A stretch of DNA of 64,000 bases, taken from the NCBI RefSeq assembly GCF_000473995.1, contig NC_022571.1, positions 74,501 to 138,500 of the forward strand. The letters run 5' to 3'. Shown here piece by piece: positions 1-7,915 of this stretch (position 1 is the first letter of the stretch; the number at the start of each line of letters is the position of its first letter). A program made the position numbers and the translations under genes. This stretch comes from Clostridium saccharobutylicum DSM 13864. GTDB taxonomy: Bacteria > Bacillota > Clostridia > Clostridiales > Clostridiaceae. The notes under the pieces are model-generated. The model ran no database searches. It saw nothing but the letters and a program-made list of their open reading frames with translations, and was not told the origin of the DNA.

Positions 1-837
1 ATGACTGAAGAAATTTATCAAAATTTAGTTGTAAATCTTGATAAGAATGCACCAGAAAGTATTCATTTATGTAAATGGCCAGAAGTTGATAAGAATGCTA
101 TAAACAAAGATTTAGAAAAGGAAATGGATTTAGCTTATACACTTGTTAAGTTAGGAAGAAGTGCTAGAAATGCTGCTAATGTTAAGAACAGACAGCCACT
201 TTCAGAAATATTAATTTCAACAAAATCTCTTCCAGAATACTATGGACATATTGTTAGAGAAGAATTAAATATCAAAAAGGTTGAACTTGGAGCAGACCTT
301 TCACAATATGTTAACTTTGAAATAAAACCAAACTTACCTGTTATAGGTAAACAATATGGTAAGTTAATTCCACAAATAAGAAAAGCAATTTCAGAAAAGA
401 ATCAAATGGAATTAGCTCAAAAGGTTAAGAATGGTGGAGCTGAAACTATAGATGTAAATGGAACAGAAATAGTTCTTACAAATGAAAATCTTTTAGTTAC
501 AATGCAAGGATTAGAAGGATATGCATTTGCTGGTGAAGGTGAACTTGGAGTTGTTTTAGATACAACAATTACTCCAGAACTTCAAGAAGAAGGTCATGTT
601 AGAGAAATTATTTCTAAGATCCAAAACATGAGAAAAGATAAAGGATTTGAAGTTGCTGATAAGATAAATCTTTATGTAGCAAACAATGACATGTTATTAG
701 ATGTTGTCAAGAAGTTTGAAGAAACAATAAAGAAAGAAACTTTAACTTGTGAAGTTATTTATAATAAAGAAAATGACTACACAGAAACAAGTATAAATGG
801 TGAAACACTTAATATGACAGTTGAAGTTGTAAAGTAA
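1..837 (+). CDS. ileS: Isoleucyl-tRNA synthetase, C-terminal part (cut by window edge)
   Basis: This is the last 278 residues of IleRS, the cytoplasmic enzyme that charges tRNA-Ile. The frame is open at base 1 and opens with MTEEIYQNL, which in the family is the internal end of the catalytic body (usually [12 protein letters not shown]), so the first ATG is not the real start. What remains is the anticodon-binding helical domain (the KNRQPLSEI stretch near residue 62) and the C-terminal extension found in long, eukaryote-like IleRS of clostridia. The catalytic HIGH and KMSKS motifs lie outside the window. A terminator follows directly. Confidence 0.92.
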   Translation: MTEEIYQNLVVNLDKNAPESIHLCKWPEVDKNAINKDLEKEMDLAYTLVKLGRSARNAANVKNRQPLSEILISTKSLPEYYGHIVREELNIKKVELGADLSQYVNFEIKPNLPVIGKQYGKLIPQIRKAISEKNQMELAQKVKNGGAETIDVNGTEIVLTNENLLVTMQGLEGYAFAGEGELGVVLDTTITPELQEEGHVREIISKIQNMRKDKGFEVADKINLYVANNDMLLDVVKKFEETIKKETLTCEVIYNKENDYTETSINGETLNMTVEVVK

Positions 838-854
838 GAATTAATTAGATAAAC

Positions 855-902
855 AATTACTAGGAATTCAAAGAAATTCTTTGGATTTCTAGTAATTTTT
901 TT
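855..902 (+). terminator. Rho-independent terminator after ileS
   Basis: Two 21-base arms (855-875 and 877-897) pair with two mismatches and run into a T tract. It separates ileS from ccpA. Confidence 0.85.
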
Positions 903-1037
903 GAATAATATAAAATTTTTTATAATACACTAAGATAAGTAGAACGATTTCAAAATATAAAAAGCGAGATAATTGGAACTAAATGTAATAATTATATTGA
1001 AATTAAAAAGAAAAATTATTATTTATCCCGAGTATTG

Positions 1038-1067
1038 TTGATTTATAATATAATATATTAGTATAAT
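1038..1067 (+). promoter_or_regulatory. Candidate SigA promoter of ccpA
   Basis: TTGATT at 1038-1043 and TATAAT at 1062-1067 are 18 bases apart, 37 bases before the ccpA start. The surrounding DNA is very AT-rich, so other -10-like sequences exist nearby. No clear cre operator was seen here. Confidence 0.45.
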
Positions 1068-1103
1068 GAGAATATCTAGAAAATTTCAAAGGAGGAATAA
1101 GGA

Positions 1104-2102
1104 ATGGCTACTTCTATTAAAGATGTTGCAAGAGAGGCAGGAGTATCAATTGCAACTGTTTCTAGAGTTTTAAATGATATCGATGTGGTAAATGAAGATA
1201 CTAAAAAAAAGGTTTTAGATGCAATAAAAGAGTTAGGCTATAGACCTAATATAGTTGCGAGAAGCTTAAAAACTCAAAGAACAAAAACAATAGGAATTTT
1301 ACTTCCAGATATATCTAATCAGTTTTATCCAGAAATTGTAAGAGGTGCTGAGGACGTTTCAAACATATATGATTATAATATAATTTTATGTAATTCAGAC
1401 TTAGACATTGAAAAAGAAAAAGAATATTTAAGGGTTCTTAAAGAAAAGATGGTTGATGGTGTAATTTATATGAGTAGTTCTCTTAGAGATGAAATCTTAG
1501 AATTAATTAATGAATTAGACCTAAAGACTGTATTAGTTGAAACAAGAGACAAAGATGGAGTATTACCAAGTGTAACAATTGATAATATTAAAGGTAGTTA
1601 TGATAGCACAAATCTTTTAATCCAAAAGGGAATAAAAGATATTGCATTCATAGGAACTAAAAAAGATAACATGAATGCTTGGGGCGATAGATACGTAGGA
1701 TACGAGAAGGCTATGAACGAAGCTGGAATTAAGATAGATCCAGAATTATTATATCTTGATTCAATAAAAGTTAAGAGTGGATATGAAGGGATTCAACATT
1801 TCTTAGGATTAAATAAAAAATTTAAAGGTGTTGTTTGTGCATCTGATGATATTGCAATGGGAGCAATAAATGCATTAAGAGACAATAATATGGAAGTTCC
1901 AAAAGATGTAAGCGTTGTAGGATTCAATGATAATTTTGCGGCTTCAATATTCTATCCAAAGATTACAACAGTTTCTCAACCAACATATGATATGGGATCT
2001 GTTGCTATGAGAATGCTCATTAAATTATTAAATAAAAAGGAATTAGATGAGCCTAACTATGTTTTAGAACATGAATTAATCGAGAGAGAAAGTACAATCT
2101 AA
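1104..2102 (+). CDS. ccpA: Catabolite control protein A (LacI family)
   Basis: This is a global transcription regulator of carbon catabolite repression. It binds cre operators together with Ser-phosphorylated HPr. The 332 residues match the family length. An N-terminal LacI helix-turn-helix (IKDVAREAGVSIATVSRVLN, residues 5-24) and hinge (NIVARSLKTQRT) are followed by a periplasmic-binding-protein-like core. The PDISNQFYPEIVRGAE stretch is typical of clostridial CcpA/RegA. The position right after ileS matches my recollection of C. acetobutylicum, where a LacI regulator of this type follows ileS. The start has AAAGGAGG 7-8 bases upstream. The gene is transcribed alone, with its own promoter region and terminator. 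A paralogous LacI regulator cannot be fully excluded. Confidence 0.82.
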   Translation: MATSIKDVAREAGVSIATVSRVLNDIDVVNEDTKKKVLDAIKELGYRPNIVARSLKTQRTKTIGILLPDISNQFYPEIVRGAEDVSNIYDYNIILCNSDLDIEKEKEYLRVLKEKMVDGVIYMSSSLRDEILELINELDLKTVLVETRDKDGVLPSVTIDNIKGSYDSTNLLIQKGIKDIAFIGTKKDNMNAWGDRYVGYEKAMNEAGIKIDPELLYLDSIKVKSGYEGIQHFLGLNKKFKGVVCASDDIAMGAINALRDNNMEVPKDVSVVGFNDNFAASIFYPKITTVSQPTYDMGSVAMRMLIKLLNKKELDEPNYVLEHELIERESTI

Positions 2103-2110
2103 ATTTATAT

Positions 2111-2159
2111 AAAAAGAATTACTCAAAATATTAACTTATTTTAGAGTAATTCTTTTTTT
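2111..2159 (+). terminator. Rho-independent terminator after ccpA
   Basis: Arms AAAAAGAATTACTC and GAGTAATTCTTTTT, extended by a few more pairs, are followed by a T run. It lies 9 bases after the ccpA stop. Confidence 0.85.
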
Positions 2160-2234
2160 ATAAAATTTTATGTGTAAAAAAAGTAGATTAGTATGACTAA
2201 ATTTTTTTTGGAATCATATGATAGAGTTTTCTTA

Positions 2235-2299
2235 TAAAATTGGTTGCTTTAACAACTATTTAGTGGTAATATAAATAGTTGTTAAAGCAACTAATTTTA
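2235..2299 (+). promoter_or_regulatory. Large inverted-repeat operator before marR-MATE
   Basis: Two 28-base arms (2235-2262 and 2272-2299) are inverted copies with one mismatch and a 9-base spacer. Each arm contains a smaller pseudo-palindrome, GTTGCTTTAACAAC in form, of the size bound by a MarR dimer. The second arm ends 26 bases before the MarR start. The natural reading is two MarR operator sites giving autoregulation of the efflux operon. It could also fold as a hairpin in the leader RNA. No T run follows, so a terminator is unlikely. Confidence 0.7.
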
Positions 2300-2325
2300 T
2301 TTACAGAAGCAGGTGAAGCGAAAAA

Positions 2326-2769
2326 ATGAAGGAATGTGAATCTGTAGGAAGATATATAGGTGAAATTCATAGAGCAAGTTGTATATATTTTAGCAAACAA
2401 TTTAATAAATTTGGAATAGGCTCAGGTCAATATCTTTTTTTATTAAACCTCTATAAAAATGAAGGATTAACTCAGGAAGAGTTAACAGAAAGGTTAAAAT
2501 TAGATAAAGCAACAACCGCGAGAGCAATAAAAAAATTAGAGGATGAGGGATATGTGGAACGTGTAAAAAAAGAAACAGATAGACGAGCCTACAATTTAAA
2601 ACTTACAGAAAAAGCTAATGGAATAAGAGAAGATGTATATTCAATAATGAACCAATGGGAATCTAGAATTAAAAGTTGTCTTAATGAAGAAGAATCTGAT
2701 AAATTGGTAGAGTTATTAGAAAAACTATCTAATAGCTCTCTTATACGTAAGGAGGTTAAAAATGAGTAG
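2326..2769 (+). CDS. MarR-family transcription regulator
   Basis: The 147-residue protein has the MarR winged-helix layout: a helix-turn-helix near residues 45-70 (LTQEELTERLKLDKATTARAIKKLE) and a wing with the family signature ERVKKETDRRAYNLKLTEKA. Such proteins repress neighbouring efflux genes and release DNA on binding a drug or phenolic ligand. The stop overlaps the MATE start by eight bases (ATGAGTAG), so the two are translationally coupled. The arrangement resembles MepR-MepA of Staphylococcus. The ribosome site is AGGTGA at 2311-2316. Ligand unknown. Confidence 0.88.
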   Translation: MKECESVGRYIGEIHRASCIYFSKQFNKFGIGSGQYLFLLNLYKNEGLTQEELTERLKLDKATTARAIKKLEDEGYVERVKKETDRRAYNLKLTEKANGIREDVYSIMNQWESRIKSCLNEEESDKLVELLEKLSNSSLIRKEVKNE

Positions 2770-4147
2770 TCAGAAAAGATTAGGTGAAATGAAAGTAGGA
2801 AAATTAATATTAGAATTTTCCATACCAGCAATTATAGGAATGCTTGTTAATACTTTATATAATATAATAGATAGAGTATTTATTGGTCACATACCAGATA
2901 TTGGTGCATTGGCTATGGGCGGTGTTGGAATTGCAATGCCATTAATGTTAATAATTTTAGCTTTTGGTATGCTGGTTGGTATAGGAACTGCAACTAAAGT
3001 ATCCATAAAACTTGGAGAAAATGATAAAGAAGGAGCAGAAAAACTTTTAGGAAATGCATTTGTTTTATTAATAATAATAAGTATTTGTTTAACAATATTA
3101 GGATTTATATTTACAGATCGTCTTTTAATAATGTTTGGTGCAAGTGACAATATTTTAATATATGGTAGAGAATTTATTCAAGTTATTTTAGCTGGATGCA
3201 TATTTAATATGATAAGTTTTGGATTAAATCATTCTATAAGAAGTGATGGAAGTCCTAAAATAGCAATGCTATCTATGCTTATAAGTGCAATTATAAATAC
3301 TATTTTAGATCCAATATTTATATTTGGTTTAGGGCTTGGTGTTAGAGGTGGTGCTTTAGGTACTGTTGTTGCACAGGCTGTGAGTAGTTGCTGGATTTTA
3401 TATTATTTTACTAAAGGATCAAGTATATTGAAACTTAGACTTAAAAATTTAAAACTTGATAAGAAAATGGTAGTAAGTATTTTTGCTATAGGAATAAGTC
3501 CATTTAGTATGCAGATTGCTAATTGTGCAGTTCAAGCAGTTGCAAATAATTCATTGCAGACATATGGTGGAGATTTAGCAATAAGTGCGATGACAATAGC
3601 AAATAGCTTATCTATGATATTTTTAATGCCTATATTTGGGTTAAATCAAGGACTTCAGCCTATAATCGGATATAATTATGGGGCTAAAAAAGGTAAGAGA
3701 GTTAAAGAGACAGTTAATCGTGGAATTATGATTGCAACAATAATAGTAACTTGTGGATTTATAGTGGTTGAAGGATTTGCTGAAAAATTAGTGCTTATGT
3801 TTAATAGTGATCCTGATTTAATTAAAATGACTTCATATGGAATGAGAATATATTTATGTATATTACCATTTTTAGGAGCACAAATAATAATAACAAATTA
3901 TTTTCAATCAATTGGAAGAGTTAAAATATCAATGTTTTTAAGTTTGTTGAGGCAAGTTATAGTTTTAATTCCATGTTTGATAATAATCCCGATGTTTAAA
4001 GGATTAACAGGAATTTGGATAGCAGGTCCTGTATCAGATGCTATATCTGTTATTATTACTTTTATAATATTTGCTAAAACAACAAAAGGATCTTTGAGAA
4101 AAAATGAAAAGGTTGAAAAAGATGTTGCTTTGGGCACATTCAAATAA
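2762..4147 (+). CDS. MATE-family multidrug efflux transporter
   Basis: The 461-residue integral membrane protein has about twelve hydrophobic helices in two related halves, as usual for MATE exporters that expel cationic drugs in exchange for Na+ or H+. The N-terminal GKLILEFSIPAIIGMLVNTLYNIIDR segment and SDGSPKIAM in the loop region are typical of the MepA/NorM-like branch. It overlaps marR by 8 bases and has AAGGAGG just upstream. The pair sits behind a double operator, so efflux is probably induced by the substrate through the MarR protein. The substrate cannot be read from sequence. Confidence 0.88.
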   Translation: MSSQKRLGEMKVGKLILEFSIPAIIGMLVNTLYNIIDRVFIGHIPDIGALAMGGVGIAMPLMLIILAFGMLVGIGTATKVSIKLGENDKEGAEKLLGNAFVLLIIISICLTILGFIFTDRLLIMFGASDNILIYGREFIQVILAGCIFNMISFGLNHSIRSDGSPKIAMLSMLISAIINTILDPIFIFGLGLGVRGGALGTVVAQAVSSCWILYYFTKGSSILKLRLKNLKLDKKMVVSIFAIGISPFSMQIANCAVQAVANNSLQTYGGDLAISAMTIANSLSMIFLMPIFGLNQGLQPIIGYNYGAKKGKRVKETVNRGIMIATIIVTCGFIVVEGFAEKLVLMFNSDPDLIKMTSYGMRIYLCILPFLGAQIIITNYFQSIGRVKISMFLSLLRQVIVLIPCLIIIPMFKGLTGIWIAGPVSDAISVIITFIIFAKTTKGSLRKNEKVEKDVALGTFK

Positions 4148-4177
4148 ATTATTTTTACGTACTTTAATATAATAAAT

Positions 4178-4214
4178 AAAAAACACAGAAACCTAAGAGT
4201 TGCTGTGTTTTTTT
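4178..4214. terminator. Bidirectional terminator between MATE gene and small minus-strand gene
   Basis: AAAAAACACAG (4178-4188) and CTGTGTTTTTT (4203-4213) form a stem flanked by A and T runs on both sides, serving the two convergent genes. Confidence 0.8.
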
Positions 4215-4233
4215 ATTATACTTATTATGTACT

Positions 4234-4419
4234 TTAAAGGATTCCTTCGCTTTTTAATATGTTTTCTAATTTTTGAACTTTGTTTGTTAGGCACATGAAT
4301 TTTTCTTTTAATTGTTCTTTTGAAGGTTCATTATCGCTTATAAATTTCTCCATGTCTTCTACAGCTTTTAAAGCTTCTTCTACATCTTGTTGAGCTATTT
4401 TTAAGTTTGAATCTTTCAT
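4234..4419 (-). CDS. Small coiled-coil protein, function unknown
   Basis: A 61-residue, highly charged, all-helical protein with heptad-like spacing (VEEALKAVEDMEKFI and LTNKVQKLENILKS). It has no membrane segment and no cysteine pair motif. The minus strand carries AAAGGAGAATAAC before the ATG, a convincing ribosome site, and a terminator is shared with the MATE gene. I do not recognise the family. The length and charge suggest a small cytoplasmic oligomer or partner protein; that is inference only. Confidence 0.65.
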   Translation of the reverse strand: MKDSNLKIAQQDVEEALKAVEDMEKFISDNEPSKEQLKEKFMCLTNKVQKLENILKSEGIL

Positions 4420-4457
4420 AAAAAGTTATTCTCCTTTTAATATTAATTATGTTTAAC

Positions 4458-4522
4458 AAGGCACGTTCAAAAAATAATAAGTTTGGAATATGTTTTTAAC
4501 TTGTTATTTTATTTTGTGTGCG
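4458..4522. repeat. Dispersed palindromic repeat, copy A
   Basis: The left half AAGGCACGTTCAAAAAATAA (4458-4477) pairs imperfectly with AACTTGTTATTTTATTTTG (from 4498). It lies between divergent transcription units. Member of the family described in the findings. Confidence 0.65.
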
Positions 4523-4593
4523 TAATTATATCCTATCACTACTAAAAAATAAGTGCAAGGAATATAAATATAAAGAATAGTTAGAGATTATAA

Positions 4594-4671
4594 GGGGGTG
4601 AACTGTTGCCGAATTTATAAGAATCATAAATATGTGTTTATGAAATCTATGATATTTAGCAACAAATAATT
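4594..4671 (+). promoter_or_regulatory. Unusual leader of spmA: distant ribosome site and bridging helix
   Basis: The only Shine-Dalgarno-like run (AAGGGGG, 4592-4598) is 74 bases before the spmA ATG. A 4-codon frame (TTG at 4606, stop 4618-4620) follows it at normal spacing. TGTTGC (4604-4609) can pair with GCAACA (4659-4664), which would bring the ribosome site to about 12 bases from the ATG. The spmB leader has a similar layout. Confidence 0.35.
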
Positions 4672-5247
4672 ATGATAAATTACATTTGGTTTGCATTGGT
4701 GTTTCTTGGAATATTAGTAGGAGTATTGAGTGGAAATGGAGAAGGGATTTCAAAGGCTATAGTTAATTCTTCAGGAAGTACTGTAACATTTATAATTGAA
4801 CTCACAGGCATTATGTGTTTTTGGTGTGGTGTTATGAAAGTTGCGGAGAAAAGTGGATTTACAGAAAAATTGTCTAAAATATTAAGACCTATCTTGCAAA
4901 TTATTTTTAAAGAAGCAGCTAAAGATGAAAAGGCTCTAGGTGCTATAGTGATGAATCTTACAGCTAATATGATGGGATTATCAAATGCAGCAACACCATT
5001 TGGAATTAAGGCAATGGAAGAAATGGATAGACTTAATCATGAAAAGGGAACTGCATCAAATGATATGGCACTTTTTTTAGTTTTGAATGCAGCGTGTATT
5101 CAACTAGTACCATCTACAATAATATCCATAAGAGCAGCTTGTAATTCATCAAATCCAGGGATAATAATATTGCCGGCAATAGTATCTACAGCAACTGCAG
5201 CTACCGTTGGAGTAATATGTTGCAAAATTTTGCAGAGATATTTTTAA
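4672..5247 (+). CDS. spmA: Spore maturation protein A
   Basis: SpmA is a membrane protein needed with SpmB for full dehydration of the spore core. The 191 residues match the family length. The protein is very hydrophobic with several helices and carries the nucleoside-recognition (Gate) domain features, including a NLTANMMGLSNAATPFGIKAM stretch (residues 95-115) that is diagnostic of SpmA. spmB follows after a 210-base gap that contains a dispersed repeat. In Bacillus the pair is expressed under a mother-cell sigma factor; no confident SigE promoter was identified here. The ATG lacks a local ribosome site; see the leader entry. Confidence 0.93.
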   Translation: MINYIWFALVFLGILVGVLSGNGEGISKAIVNSSGSTVTFIIELTGIMCFWCGVMKVAEKSGFTEKLSKILRPILQIIFKEAAKDEKALGAIVMNLTANMMGLSNAATPFGIKAMEEMDRLNHEKGTASNDMALFLVLNAACIQLVPSTIISIRAACNSSNPGIIILPAIVSTATAATVGVICCKILQRYF

Positions 5248-5248
5248 T

Positions 5249-5318
5249 AAGGCACAATCAAAAAAATAATAAGTCCATGTGGCAGCATATATTTCATAAT
5301 TCTTTTTCATGTGCCTAA
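5249..5318. repeat. Dispersed palindromic repeat, copy B (full length)
   Basis: AAGGCACAATCAAAAAAATA begins two bases after the spmA stop, and CATGTGCCTAA closes the element near 5318. The ends are inverted copies of each other. It is the longest clear copy. Confidence 0.7.
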
Positions 5319-5391
5319 ATTTATAATTATCAAAAGTAATATTGATTCATTTAATTTGCGTAATAGTAATTTATATAATGTTATTAAAGTT

Positions 5392-5457
5392 GGGAGGTAG
5401 CTGTGAAATTCATCACATAAGAATATTAAAGTTTTGTGAGAGTTAATAGCGATAGAT
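5392..5457 (+). promoter_or_regulatory. Leader of spmB with distant ribosome site
   Basis: GGGAGGT (5392-5398) is about 60 bases before the spmB ATG, and no ribosome site lies next to the ATG. A five-codon frame (GTG 5403, stop 5418-5420) follows at normal spacing. ATAAGAAT overlaps its stop, exactly as in the spmA leader. Confidence 0.3.
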
Positions 5458-5985
5458 ATGTTAAATTATTTAAGTAAGAGCATAATACCAATAATATTTT
5501 TACTTATTATAACCTATGGAATGTTTAAAGGGAGAAAGGTATATGAATGGTTTATAGAAGGGGCTAAGGATGGATTGAAAGTATGTCTTAGAATATTTCC
5601 TTATCTTTTGGCAATGATAATAGCGGTACAGATATTTAGAGAAGCAAAATTAATGGATTTATTAAATAATTTAATAGCACCACTTGGAAATATGATAGGC
5701 TTACCTAAAGAACTTATACCTTTGATAATTATTAAGCCTTTATCAGGAAGTGGAGCTATTGGAGTATTTACAGATATAATAAAAAACTTTGGTCCAGATA
5801 CAAAGATAGGACTTATAGCATCAGTTGTAATGGGAACTACTGAAACTATATTTTATACAATTACAGTTTATTTTGGGGCAGTTAAGGTGAAAAAAATAAG
5901 ACATACATTATGGGCTGCGATAATGGCTGATATTACTGCGATAATAATGGCTGTTTTAGTAGTAAATTTATTTATAATGAAATAA
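5458..5985 (+). CDS. spmB: Spore maturation protein B
   Basis: Partner of SpmA in spore core dehydration; membrane protein of 175 residues, the usual length. It begins with a hydrophobic helix (LSKSIIPIIFLLIITYGMF) and contains KPLSGSGAIGVFTDI (about residues 97-111), the conserved SpmB signature. Hydrophobic helices dominate the rest. The start has no adjacent ribosome site, although the N-terminus matches the family, so the start codon itself looks right. A dispersed repeat separates it from spmA, so cotranscription is likely but not proven. Confidence 0.92.
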   Translation: MLNYLSKSIIPIIFLLIITYGMFKGRKVYEWFIEGAKDGLKVCLRIFPYLLAMIIAVQIFREAKLMDLLNNLIAPLGNMIGLPKELIPLIIIKPLSGSGAIGVFTDIIKNFGPDTKIGLIASVVMGTTETIFYTITVYFGAVKVKKIRHTLWAAIMADITAIIMAVLVVNLFIMK

Positions 5986-6081
5986 TTTACATTTGAGATC
6001 TAAAATCTTTATTATTGTTAATTTTGAGAGTATCATAGAATTAGTAAGTATATTTTATATTAGAAAAGGAGAAGTTAATTC

Positions 6082-7326
6082 ATGGATAAAGATGTTTACA
6101 AACAAAATAGAAATAGATTTATGGACAAGATAGAAGATAATTCGATAGTTATATTATTTGCTGGAAATGCGCCTAAAAAAACAGGGGATGAATTATATCA
6201 GTTTACGCCAAATAGAAACTTTTATTATTTAACAGGAATTCAAGAAGAAAATCATATTGTTGTATTAACTAAATTTAAGGGAAAAGTAAGTGAAAAATTA
6301 TTTTTAAAGGAATTAGATTTAGCAAAAGAAATGTGGACTGGGAAAACTTTAAGAGATTATGAGGGAAAAGAGATTTCGGGAATAGAAGATTCAGTATATA
6401 TGAATGAGTTTTATCCTTATGTTAATAAATTGATTCAAGGAACAGAAAAAGTTAATTTATATTTAGATTTAGATAGAGAGAGTATTGAAGAAGCAGATTC
6501 TAATGGAATTAGTTTTGCAGGAAAGATTAAAAATAAATATCCTCAATTAGTAGTAAAAAACCTTATAAATAAAATTACAGAATTAAGGATGATTAAATCT
6601 AAAGAGGAAATAGCTGAGATGCAAAAAGCAATAGATATAACAATCAGTGGAGTTGAGTCCTTAATGCGTAATTCTAAAGCAGGAATGAAAGAGTATCAAC
6701 TTGAAGCGTATTTTAATTTTGAATGTAGGACTAGAGGCGTTAAGGATTTTGCATTTAGAACAATAGCAGCTACAGGAAAGAACGCAACTACTCTTCATTA
6801 TGTTGACAATGATAGTGAATTGAAAGATGGAGATTTAATATTATTTGATCTGGGAGCACAATGGAATTGCTATAATGGAGATATAACAAGAACTTTTCCT
6901 GTTAACGGAAAATTTACTGAAAGGCAAAAAGCAGTTTATGAAGCTGTGCTTAGAGTAAATAAGGCAGTTATTGAAAAAATAAAACCTGGAGTTGTTTATA
7001 AAGAACTTAATACATGGTCTAGAGATTTAATTGCTGAAGAATGTATTAAACTAGGGATTATAAAAGAAAAACAAGAAGTAAGCAAATATTATTGGCATAG
7101 TATAGGTCATAACTTGGGGTTAGATACTCATGATGTAGAGCCACAAGGCAGAGATTTTGTGTTTGAAGAAGGTATGGTATTTACTGTAGAACCAGGAATT
7201 TATATAGGGGAAGAAAGCATTGGAGTAAGAATAGAAGATGATGTTTTAGTTACTCAAAATGGATGTGAAGTTTTAACTAAAAATATGATTAAAGAAGTTA
7301 AGGAAATTGAAGAATTTATGAATTAG
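6082..7326 (+). CDS. pepP: Xaa-Pro aminopeptidase (M24, with AMP_N domain)
   Basis: Cytoplasmic metallopeptidase removing N-terminal residues next to proline. Residues 1-130 form the aminopeptidase-P N domain (GDELYQFTPNRNFYYLTGI). The pita-bread catalytic domain follows with the five dinuclear-metal ligands visible: D256, D267, H343, E370 and E385. The 414-residue length fits PepP rather than the shorter prolidase-like paralogue at 47848. AAAAGGAGAAG precedes the ATG. It appears to be a single-gene unit between spmB and the phasin-like gene. Confidence 0.92.
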   Translation: MDKDVYKQNRNRFMDKIEDNSIVILFAGNAPKKTGDELYQFTPNRNFYYLTGIQEENHIVVLTKFKGKVSEKLFLKELDLAKEMWTGKTLRDYEGKEISGIEDSVYMNEFYPYVNKLIQGTEKVNLYLDLDRESIEEADSNGISFAGKIKNKYPQLVVKNLINKITELRMIKSKEEIAEMQKAIDITISGVESLMRNSKAGMKEYQLEAYFNFECRTRGVKDFAFRTIAATGKNATTLHYVDNDSELKDGDLILFDLGAQWNCYNGDITRTFPVNGKFTERQKAVYEAVLRVNKAVIEKIKPGVVYKELNTWSRDLIAEECIKLGIIKEKQEVSKYYWHSIGHNLGLDTHDVEPQGRDFVFEEGMVFTVEPGIYIGEESIGVRIEDDVLVTQNGCEVLTKNMIKEVKEIEEFMN

Positions 7327-7454
7327 CTCTATATTTATATTTAAATGAATAATTTAGATATAAGGGTAAATATATATATTATAGATATGTTAAAAAGATT
7401 AATTGTTACTGAAGGGAGGATTTTTAAAATTAGAATTCTTACTTAAGAACATTT

Positions 7455-7475
7455 AGGTATATTCAAAAAATAACA
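7455..7475 (+). repeat. Dispersed palindromic repeat, partial copy C
   Basis: AGGTATATTCAAAAAATAAC corresponds to one half of the repeat. It lies between a strong ribosome site at 7414-7419 and the phasin-like start, and is flanked by direct repeats ATTAGAA at 7429-7435 and 7494-7500. Confidence 0.45.
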
Positions 7476-7482
7476 TTAGGAG

Positions 7483-7827
7483 ATGATATATATATTAGAA
7501 GAAGCAAAAAAGTTATTTTTAACCGGGATTGGTGCTGCGGCAATGACATATGATAAAGCAATAGAGGCAGTAGATCAATTGGTTAAGAAAGGTAAACTCA
7601 CAGTTGACGAAGGAAGAGAATTATCAGAAGAGTTAAAGCGTGAAGTTAAGGGAAAGGCTGAGACAGTTAAAGTTAAAGCAAATGAGAAGATTGAAGAAAT
7701 AAAACCTAGGACTAAGGATGATGTAATAAAGATAATTAAAGAGTTTAATTTTGCAACTAAAGAAGATATAGCTGATATAAAAAACAAAATTTCAGAATTA
7801 GAGAAAAAAATAACAGATAAACAATAG
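7483..7827 (+). CDS. Phasin-like / polyhydroxyalkanoate-granule-type protein
   Basis: The 114-residue protein has a short amphipathic N-terminal helix (EEAKKLFLTGIGAAAMTYDKA), a helical middle part rich in Lys/Glu, and a C-terminal coiled coil (ATKEDIADIKNKISELEKKI), the layout of small phasin-family proteins. In clostridia such genes often sit beside an AarF/UbiB kinase, as here. A role in polymer granules is not implied, because no PHA genes are seen. The start is uncertain: AGGAG touches the ATG with no spacing, and the better ribosome site lies about 65 bases upstream. The sequence beyond LEEAKK is secure. Confidence 0.75.
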   Translation: MIYILEEAKKLFLTGIGAAAMTYDKAIEAVDQLVKKGKLTVDEGRELSEELKREVKGKAETVKVKANEKIEEIKPRTKDDVIKIIKEFNFATKEDIADIKNKISELEKKITDKQ

Positions 7828-7840
7828 AATATAAAATATA

Positions 7841-7871
7841 AAGCCTCCAATTAATATTTGTTGGAGGTTTT
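7841..7871 (+). terminator. Stem-loop terminator between phasin-like gene and aarF
   Basis: CCTCCAA and TTGGAGG form the core stem, followed by TTTTATT. It may be only partial, given the close aarF gene. Confidence 0.65.
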
Positions 7872-7915
7872 ATTATAAGTATGGAGTTATAGATTTATTA
7901 AGGAGGTCTATTTTT

